A stretch of DNA of 64,000 bases from Flavobacterium hibisci (GTDB lineage Bacteria > Bacteroidota > Bacteroidia > Flavobacteriales > Flavobacteriaceae): positions 1 through 64,000 of the forward strand of contig NZ_JAIQDW010000017.1 of NCBI RefSeq assembly GCF_020026925.1. Direction: 5' to 3'. Positions 58,202 through 64,000 of the stretch are shown here, piece by piece. The notes under the pieces are model-generated. The model ran no database searches. It was not told where the DNA came from and was given only the letters and a program-made list of their open reading frames with translations. The stretch's first letter is position 1; each line of letters begins with the position of its first letter. The position numbers and the translations under genes were made by a program.

Positions 58202-58274
58202 TTTGTCATTGCGAGGAACGAAGCAATCACACTTAGTTGCTCTCGTTATGAGATGCGTCGTTCCTCGCAATGAC
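58202..58274. repeat. Palindromic intergenic repeat family A, copy 7 (short)
   Basis: GTCATTGCGAGGAACGAAGC at one end and ATGCGTCGTTCCTCGCAATGAC at the other; only about 70 bases, lacking the shared inner text. It lies between GH2 and GH106. Confidence 0.82.
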
Positions 58275-58278
58275 CTCA

Positions 58279-61200
58279 TTAATACTTAAACTTCTTCAAA
58301 CTACTTTCCAACTGATTCTTTGAACCGCTGAAAGGCGTTAAATAAAAACTATATTGATAATTTCCAGACTTAATCTGATATTGCTCAATTGGCTGTGCTA
58401 CAATCGTCCAGCTGTCGTTACCTCCCACTCCCATTTGGATTAAATCGATGTTTAGCGTCAAAAATCCCGGATCTTTTAAATCATACGTATGACTTGATGC
58501 GCTTAGGTTTTCTTGTGTGTAAGGCCAAGCGCTCATGCTTAGAACTTTAGTGTCGTTAACTACCATAAAACCTTGATTTTTCTGAGGCGTTGTTACTGCC
58601 ATCCATCTTACATCACATCTGTTTCCGTTTTCTTGTGGTTTTGGGTAATGTTCGATAAAGTCATTAATCGGAAGTGAATATTTACCAACAAACGAGCCAA
58701 AACTTCTGTCACTGTAATTTTCCAATTCTCCTTTTCCGTACCAGGAAATCTGATCGAATTTTCTTTGAACTCCCATCTGCATTCCGATTTTTGGAATGTT
58801 TGGCAGTTTGTGTGAAGCTTTCAAACTGTAATCTACTTTTATCACTCCGTCTGGGCTGATATTGTAGACAACATTTACGCTTGCGCTGTCTTTTATAATC
58901 TCGTAATCGCTTATCACTTTAATTTCAGAACCCGATTTGTCGATTTTTACATTTACCAATTTTGGTTTTGCTTTGTACCATTGTTTCAACAACTTTTGCG
59001 ATTTCCATCCGCGTTTGTCGTTGTCTGTAAGCGGTCTTACGAAGTTAGGCAACAATGGTGCAAAAACTTGCTCTTCTCCGTTGAAAACATACGAACTCAA
59101 TGCTCCGTTTGTTTTTCCAATTGTAATATCAAAAGTCTTTCCTTTGATTTTAAATTCTGAATCAGATTCTGAAACATTCAAAGATTCTTTTTTAGTATTT
59201 AAAACCAAAGCTTCTTTCTTTTTCAGCTGAAACTGATCTTCGGCAACAACATATCCTTTTGAAGCCCAAAGTTCATCTGCTGAAAGCTGGAATTCGATAT
59301 TCAAAATGTACTCTGCATCTGCTTTCATTTTTGGAAGATAAGAGCCAATGTCTAAAGTTGTCGATTGTCCTGCTTCTACTTTTAATGGTTTTAAAATTTG
59401 AGATTTGATTACGTTTCCGTTTTCTAAAACTTTTAAAACCGGAATATAGCTTTCTAAAGATTTTACAGCACTGCGATTTTTTATTTCTAAAATATTTCCA
59501 TTTAAAGTTGAAATCGCTGGCTGATAGACCCATTTATTCTCAAAAATCGAGCCTTTTGGTTTTCCGTTAGAATCTACAATTCCTTTTGTGTTGAAGTTTC
59601 CATCATGGTATTTTTCGCCAAAATCTCCGCCGTGAGCAAAATAATTCTGTCCAGATCTGGAATCATATTTCACGATTCCCTGATCTTTGAATTCCCAAAT
59701 ACAACCTCCGATAACTCTTGGAAGCGAACGGAATTCATCCCATAATTCTTTTAAATTTCCAACTGAATTCCCCATCGCATGAGAATATTCTACGAAAATA
59801 ATAGGACGTGTATCTTTCTTTTGATCTACTAAAAATTTCGGTGTGAAAACACCCGGATAAAAACGGCTCACCATATCGACATATGAATCATCTTGCGGAT
59901 TTTCGAATCGGTAAGCATGATCGATAGTTTTTGGATATCTCGGATCAAGCGGATCGATGTAACCGTCCAATTTTGCATTTCCTTGCGCTGGTTCATAATG
60001 TACGGGACGCGTAATATCGAAATCGTGAACCCAACCCGACATTGCTGCGTGATTTGGTCCTTTTCCTCCCTCGTTACCCAAACTCCACATTACAACCGAT
60101 GGATGGTTTTTATCTCTTTCGACCATTCGGGTCATACGCTCTAAATAAGCGTTGGTCCATTTTGGATCGTTGCTTAATTTACCGCCAATTCCGTGTGTTT
60201 CCTGATTGGCTTCGTCCATAACCATAATCCCGTATTGATCGCATAATTCGTAAAAATAAGGGTCGTTTGGATAATGGCTTGTACGAATAAAATTGAAATT
60301 GAACTTTTTAATTGTCGTAATATCCTGCTTGATATCTTCTCTTGTAACAGCTTTTCCTCTTGTTGGATGATGATCGTGACGGTTTACACCATAAACGTAA
60401 GTTTCTTTTCCGTTGATGAGCATTTTTCCGTTTTCTTTCGAGAATTCTATTGAACGAAAACCAACTTTACAGCTTTTTGCTTCTGTAACATTTCCGTTTT
60501 TGTCTTTTATCGAAATGACCATCGTATATAAATTCGGCTCTTCTGAACTCCATTTCTTCGGATTTTTGATGTTTTCTTGGAAGAATCCGAAACGAACATT
60601 ATCCAGACGAGGGTAACTTTCGTTGATTAAATCGATCACAGGTCTTTGAAGGGGTTCTTTGAACATTGCCGTATTATTGGCATCGTACAACTGAACATTC
60701 ATCGTATAATCTTTAATTCTTTCTCCTGTCAGGTTTTCAACTTTTGGTCTTAATTTGAAAATCGCGTCTTTGTATTCTTTGTCTAATTTAGTTTGAACAA
60801 AGAAATCCTGAATGCGTAATTTTGGCTCAGCCATAATAAAAACTTCACGTTGGATGCCGCTCATACGCCAGTGATCCTGATCTTCTAAATAAGAACCATC
60901 CGTCCAACGAATTACACGAACCGAAACTACATTTTCTCCTGCTTTCAAATAAGGTGTAATATCAAATTCCGACGGCAGAAAACTGTCTTCTCCGTAGCCC
61001 AAAAATTCTCCGTTTAACCAAACTTCAAAACCAGAACTTACAGCTCCAAAATGTAACGTAATCGTCATATCTTTCCAGTTTTCAGGAACGGTAAAACTTC
61101 TTTGGTAGGAACCAACTCCGTTATAATCTTTCGGAATGTATGGCGGATTTATTGGTCGGAACGGATACACCGCACTTTTGTAAATCGGGTTATCGTAGCC

Positions 61201-61605
61201 TTTCATTTCCCAGTTGGAAGGCACTTCGATTTTATCCCAGCCAGAAACCGTATTTTTATAGAAATCTTTATTCGCTTCTTTTAAGTTTACCGCATATTTA
61301 AAGTTCCAATCGCCATTAAGCATTTGGATTCGGCTTTTGGTTCTGTCGCCTTTTAATGCGTCTTCAACACTTGTGTAGGAATATGCAGTTGCTCTTGATG
61401 GCTGTCTGTTAATGCTTGTAACTGTTGGATCTTCCCACGGCGCAAATTCGTATTTTTTATGAAGTTCTGGAACTCCTGCAGGTTCCCCTGTTACGGATTG
61501 GGCGTTTGTGGAAATTGTAAAAAGTAAGATGTAAAATGTGAATACTGATTTTGGTATCGAAAATCGAAACCTTGAAAAGTGATTATTTTGAATTGGTTGA
61601 AACAT
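58279..61605 (-). CDS. GH2 LacZ-type beta-galactosidase (1108 aa)
   Basis: Large-form GH2 beta-galactosidase, periplasmic, removing beta-galactose from galactan or arabinogalactan side chains. The start ATG at 61605 (MFQPIQNNHFSRF) is followed by a long basic n-region and hydrophobic core ending FTISTNAQS; the ATG at 61632 lies in repeat DNA. Domains: jelly roll (about 85-275), Ig-like, TIM barrel (about 380-690), Ig-like, and the LacZ small-chain beta-sandwich (about 830-1100, FDITIGKTNGALSSYVFNG). Glu512 in SLGNEGG is the acid/base and Glu606 in FVEYSHAMGNS the nucleophile. Full length, all motifs intact. The other two GH2s in this locus lack the small-chain domain. Confidence 0.93.
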   Translation of the reverse strand: MFQPIQNNHFSRFRFSIPKSVFTFYILLFTISTNAQSVTGEPAGVPELHKKYEFAPWEDPTVTSINRQPSRATAYSYTSVEDALKGDRTKSRIQMLNGDWNFKYAVNLKEANKDFYKNTVSGWDKIEVPSNWEMKGYDNPIYKSAVYPFRPINPPYIPKDYNGVGSYQRSFTVPENWKDMTITLHFGAVSSGFEVWLNGEFLGYGEDSFLPSEFDITPYLKAGENVVSVRVIRWTDGSYLEDQDHWRMSGIQREVFIMAEPKLRIQDFFVQTKLDKEYKDAIFKLRPKVENLTGERIKDYTMNVQLYDANNTAMFKEPLQRPVIDLINESYPRLDNVRFGFFQENIKNPKKWSSEEPNLYTMVISIKDKNGNVTEAKSCKVGFRSIEFSKENGKMLINGKETYVYGVNRHDHHPTRGKAVTREDIKQDITTIKKFNFNFIRTSHYPNDPYFYELCDQYGIMVMDEANQETHGIGGKLSNDPKWTNAYLERMTRMVERDKNHPSVVMWSLGNEGGKGPNHAAMSGWVHDFDITRPVHYEPAQGNAKLDGYIDPLDPRYPKTIDHAYRFENPQDDSYVDMVSRFYPGVFTPKFLVDQKKDTRPIIFVEYSHAMGNSVGNLKELWDEFRSLPRVIGGCIWEFKDQGIVKYDSRSGQNYFAHGGDFGEKYHDGNFNTKGIVDSNGKPKGSIFENKWVYQPAISTLNGNILEIKNRSAVKSLESYIPVLKVLENGNVIKSQILKPLKVEAGQSTTLDIGSYLPKMKADAEYILNIEFQLSADELWASKGYVVAEDQFQLKKKEALVLNTKKESLNVSESDSEFKIKGKTFDITIGKTNGALSSYVFNGEEQVFAPLLPNFVRPLTDNDKRGWKSQKLLKQWYKAKPKLVNVKIDKSGSEIKVISDYEIIKDSASVNVVYNISPDGVIKVDYSLKASHKLPNIPKIGMQMGVQRKFDQISWYGKGELENYSDRSFGSFVGKYSLPINDFIEHYPKPQENGNRCDVRWMAVTTPQKNQGFMVVNDTKVLSMSAWPYTQENLSASSHTYDLKDPGFLTLNIDLIQMGVGGNDSWTIVAQPIEQYQIKSGNYQYSFYLTPFSGSKNQLESSLKKFKY

Positions 61606-61624
61606 TATTTTATTTTTAGTTTTA

Positions 61625-61729
61625 TTTGTCATTTCGACCGAAGGGAGAAATCACACTAGAAATTCCGTAATTATAATCGAAAATCTTTGTGGTTACGAGT
61701 GTGATTTCTCGTTCCTCGAAATGACAAAC
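61625..61729. repeat. Palindromic intergenic repeat family A, copy 8
   Basis: TTGTCATTTCGACCGAAGGG and CTCGTTCCTCGAAATGACAA ends, with AGAAATCACACT / AGTGTGATTTCT inside as in copy 6. A CAGGTCTTAAAAACCTG hairpin (61761-61777) follows. It lies between the 374-residue propeller gene and GH2. Confidence 0.82.
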
Positions 61730-61811
61730 TGGATGTTTTATTTTGTGGTTATTAGACTTAACAGGTCTTAAAAACCTGTTAGGTTTCCAACTCTTAACTT
61801 CTGACTCATAA

Positions 61812-62936
61812 CTACTCTTTCCCCTTTTTCTCCGGCGGAGCCACAAAATTCAATTTACTTTTTCCTAAATCTTTAGAAGTTGCAATTGCGATTCCTCTTT
61901 GTTCTGCTTTGTTTACGGCACAATAAAAATGATACACAACACCATCATGTTTTACCACAAACGATTTATGAGCAAACATATCATCGTAAGGTTCAGATGA
62001 TTTCACTAAATCTTCTCCTTTCCAGTCGATCCAGTTTACTAAATCATTCGAAACGGCGAAACGGTTAAATGCACCTTGATTCCAACCCGTCCAAAAAGCT
62101 CCGAAATAAAACATTACCCAAGTATCATTAATACGCTGAATATAAGCATCTCCTGAGATTCCTTTATGATGATTGATTAAAGGTTTATCGCCATAACGTT
62201 TCCATTCTTTCATATCGTTTGATACTGCCATTGCAATACGCTCAGCGCCTTTTGCAGGATTTATGCTGTCACCACGGGCATTATAATACATGATAAAATT
62301 GTGTCCTGTTACTTTATCTTTATCTCGAATCACACTGTTTTTGTACATTGTACTATTATCCCACCATTTAGCGTCTTTGTCTTTTGGCGTTAAAACCGGA
62401 TTTTCTAATCTCTGAAATTCGTGTGGTTTTGTCGGCGCTTCTTTGGTATAAGCCATTCCGATTGATAAAACGCCTGCTTCGTAACCTTTGCTGTCTCCGC
62501 CAAAATAACTCATCCAGTATTTGTCATCGTATTTTTCCCATTCGTAGCTTCCGCCCCAGGTTGGGTCCTGCAATGAAATATAGCCCGCTTTTTGATTGAC
62601 ATCCCAGTGTTTTTCGTTTTCTGAGAATGACATTACTTTTCCCAAATGTTTCCAGTCTAGTAAATTATCACTTTCTGCTAACCAGGTTTCATATCCTCTT
62701 CCATCATAAATTAAATACGTCATGTACCATTTGCCGTCTTTTCTAAACACGCTCGGACAATCCATTTTATAAGAGTTGTCGGTTGGCACCATTACCAAAC
62801 CGTATTTGTAAGGCGTTTTGATTTCGTTGTAAATCTCCTGCATTACGGTTTCGTTGATTTCTCTTTTTTTGTATTTAGTGGCGCAACTTGCTATTACAAG
62901 TGTTGAAATGGTTAAGATTAGATATTTAATTTTCAT
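61812..62936 (-). CDS. Five-bladed beta-propeller glycosidase-like lipoprotein, GH43/GH117-like (374 aa)
   Basis: Putative exo-glycosidase of the GH43/GH32/GH117 fold; the family is not certain. Lipoprotein signal with IASC (Cys18) and a basic following region (ATKYKKRE), so probably periplasm-facing. Blade motifs: YKMDCPSVFRKDGKWYMTYL (Asp59 a base candidate), GYETWLAESDNLLDWKHLG, MSYFGGDSKGYEAG, SGDAYIQRINDTWVMFYFG and FAVSNDLVNWIDWKG. Such SDNLxDW repeats mark the fold. It is followed by GH2 after a family A repeat, and preceded by a second propeller gene cut by the window edge. Confidence 0.72.
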   Translation of the reverse strand: MKIKYLILTISTLVIASCATKYKKREINETVMQEIYNEIKTPYKYGLVMVPTDNSYKMDCPSVFRKDGKWYMTYLIYDGRGYETWLAESDNLLDWKHLGKVMSFSENEKHWDVNQKAGYISLQDPTWGGSYEWEKYDDKYWMSYFGGDSKGYEAGVLSIGMAYTKEAPTKPHEFQRLENPVLTPKDKDAKWWDNSTMYKNSVIRDKDKVTGHNFIMYYNARGDSINPAKGAERIAMAVSNDMKEWKRYGDKPLINHHKGISGDAYIQRINDTWVMFYFGAFWTGWNQGAFNRFAVSNDLVNWIDWKGEDLVKSSEPYDDMFAHKSFVVKHDGVVYHFYCAVNKAEQRGIAIATSKDLGKSKLNFVAPPEKKGKE

Positions 62937-62956
62937 TTTGGTTGTCTATGTTTTTG

Positions 62957-63147
62957 GCACGCGGATGACGCGGATTTACTTCGTAAAGACACGGATTACG
63001 ACGGATTTTTTTCTATCGCAGATTTAGCTGATTTTTTTATCTGCTTGATCTACAAAATCTGCGGGAAACTTTAATCTATTTCTTTAACTAAAATAAAATC
63101 TGTGCAAATCAGCGTTTTACGAAGTAAATCCGCGTCATCTGCGTTCT
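62957..63147. repeat. Long nested inverted repeat between two propeller genes
   Basis: The outer arms GATGACGCGGATTTACTTCG and CGAAGTAAATCCGCGTCATC are perfect and about 180 bases apart. Inside are CGCAGATTTAGCTGATT and AAATCTGCG-type family D words. Together they fill the gap; no gene is present. Confidence 0.8.
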
Positions 63148-63159
63148 ATTTATGCTCAA

Positions 63160-64000
63160 TTATTTTTTCAATTCTTTTAACTTCGACTCCATCACATCTT
63201 TGTTCAATTTTACCTTTACCATTCCTGTTGGATGAAATCTTCTTTTTAAATCGATTGCATTATAAACTATAGTATAAACGTCATTTCCTTCTGGAATTAG
63301 GCATAACGGAGTTCTCATGATATCCCACCATTTGTCTACTTTCGTTTCAATTGGTAAATAGTGTGCTTCTGCCCAATTAACGCCGTCTGCTGATAATGAA
63401 TACGCAATCATATTTGGTAAATGATGTCCCCAGCCTTCCGGTCCTCCGTCGAAAATCGCGATGTACAAACCGTTTGGTAATTGACTTACAATTGGGTTTT
63501 CAACAAATTGCGGATGTATCGTTTTTATCGGTTCCAAACCTTTATTCAATCTTGTCCAAGGCCCTTCTAAACTTTTGGATTCTGCTAAAGCCACAAACCA
63601 GCCTTTTCCTGATTTCTTTGGATAATCTGCCCAGGATTCAAACGGGTAAGCACCGCTGTAAAATCCGAACCACTTATCTCCAACTTTATACGGAAAAAAA
63701 GAAGCCACTCCCTGACGTCCTTCCCAAGGCTGGGAATCCAATCCCGGTTCGATAATGATTCCCATATCTTTGTATGGACCGCCAATTCCGTTGATGCCTT
63801 CTACTGTCGATTCACAACGCCAAATCCTTCCAAATGAATGATTTGGCTGAATTTCTTTATGGACGGTATAGGCTAAATAATAGCCGTACCATTTGTTTGC
63901 TTTTTCGTTGAAAACCGGCATATACGACCAAATAGCACCACGACGGTCGTTCATCGGATTATCATCTTCTGTTACGGCATAAGTTCCACTTGCCTGATAA
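63160..64000 (-). CDS. Five-bladed beta-propeller glycosidase-like protein, 5' end beyond window
   Basis: Partial gene: the frame is open to the window edge (…YQASGTYAVTEDDNP before the internal Met at 63954), so that Met is not the start. The visible 279 residues look like a GH43/GH32-type propeller: AIWSYMPVFNEKANKWYGYY, GVASFFPYKVGDKWFGFYSG, AESKSLEGPWTRLNKG, VENPIVSQLPNGLYIAIFDGG and SLSADGVNWAEAHYLP. The NPIV and blade motifs suggest an inverting exo-enzyme, but the catalytic Asp is probably outside the window, so family and activity stay open. It is transcribed in the same direction as the rest of the locus. Confidence 0.65.
   Translation of the reverse strand, partial: YQASGTYAVTEDDNPMNDRRGAIWSYMPVFNEKANKWYGYYLAYTVHKEIQPNHSFGRIWRCESTVEGINGIGGPYKDMGIIIEPGLDSQPWEGRQGVASFFPYKVGDKWFGFYSGAYPFESWADYPKKSGKGWFVALAESKSLEGPWTRLNKGLEPIKTIHPQFVENPIVSQLPNGLYIAIFDGGPEGWGHHLPNMIAYSLSADGVNWAEAHYLPIETKVDKWWDIMRTPLCLIPEGNDVYTIVYNAIDLKRRFHPTGMVKVKLNKDVMESKLKELKK

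Overview
The window comes from an AT-rich member of the Bacteroidota, most likely a Flavobacterium or close relative. The reasons are the SusC/SusD pair, TAnnTTTG-type promoter boxes, Bac-type signal peptides ending in 'xAQ', almost no Shine-Dalgarno signal, and many palindromic intergenic repeats of the kind common in flavobacterial genomes. Apart from about 1 kb at the left end, the whole window is one polysaccharide utilization locus (PUL). All of its 29 genes lie on the minus strand and are transcribed from high to low coordinates. No transposase, integrase, tRNA, rRNA or CRISPR array was seen.

Layout in transcription order. (1) 64000-54804: two five-bladed-propeller (GH43-like) proteins, one cut by the window edge, a LacZ-type GH2 and a GH106 alpha-L-rhamnosidase. 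(2) 54535-44978: an SGNH acetylesterase, a DUF5703-type putative glycosidase, a multidomain PL1 pectate lyase, a GH127 beta-L-arabinofuranosidase and a CE8 pectin methylesterase. (3) 44977-38992: a 694-bp control region and the single susC-susD transporter pair, followed by a perfect 11-bp hairpin. (4) 38900-22076: PL1, DUF3826, PL1, a beta-helix/DUF6298 fusion, a GH140-like (DUF4038) enzyme, GH28, GH43, an unclassified propeller and GH78, ending at a probable terminator. (5) 21869-12622: an STN-domain/esterase fusion, GH95, an MGH1-like lipoprotein and a second GH78. (6) 12608-1134: a second promoter, then a BNR-propeller lipoprotein, a secreted sugar-isomerase-like barrel, a GH67-like enzyme and two GH2 enzymes, closed by a rho-independent terminator at 1080-1109. 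(7) 790-53: an unrelated two-gene unit, a nucleotidyltransferase-fold gene interrupted by an in-frame TGA and a small helical protein, with its own terminator.

Inferred role. CE8 removes methyl esters, PL1 and GH28 cut the homogalacturonan backbone, and SusC/SusD import the fragments. Periplasmic GH78/GH106 (rhamnose), GH2 (galactose or related), GH43/GH127 (arabinose), GH95 (fucose or L-galactose), GH140-like (apiose-linked) and esterases then strip the branches. GH140, GH95, GH127, GH106, GH78 and GH2 together point to highly branched pectin (rhamnogalacturonan I and/or II). Several hallmark RG-II families are absent from the window, and no regulator gene is present.

The most notable observations are an identical operator-promoter architecture upstream of susC and of the BNR lipoprotein gene (two CAGGW half-sites 10 bp apart, 3 bp, TTG, 16 bp, TATTTTTR); at least five families of intergenic palindromes, one resembling a structured RNA; and several enzymes of uncertain activity, chiefly the beta-helix/DUF6298 fusion and the STN-esterase fusion.
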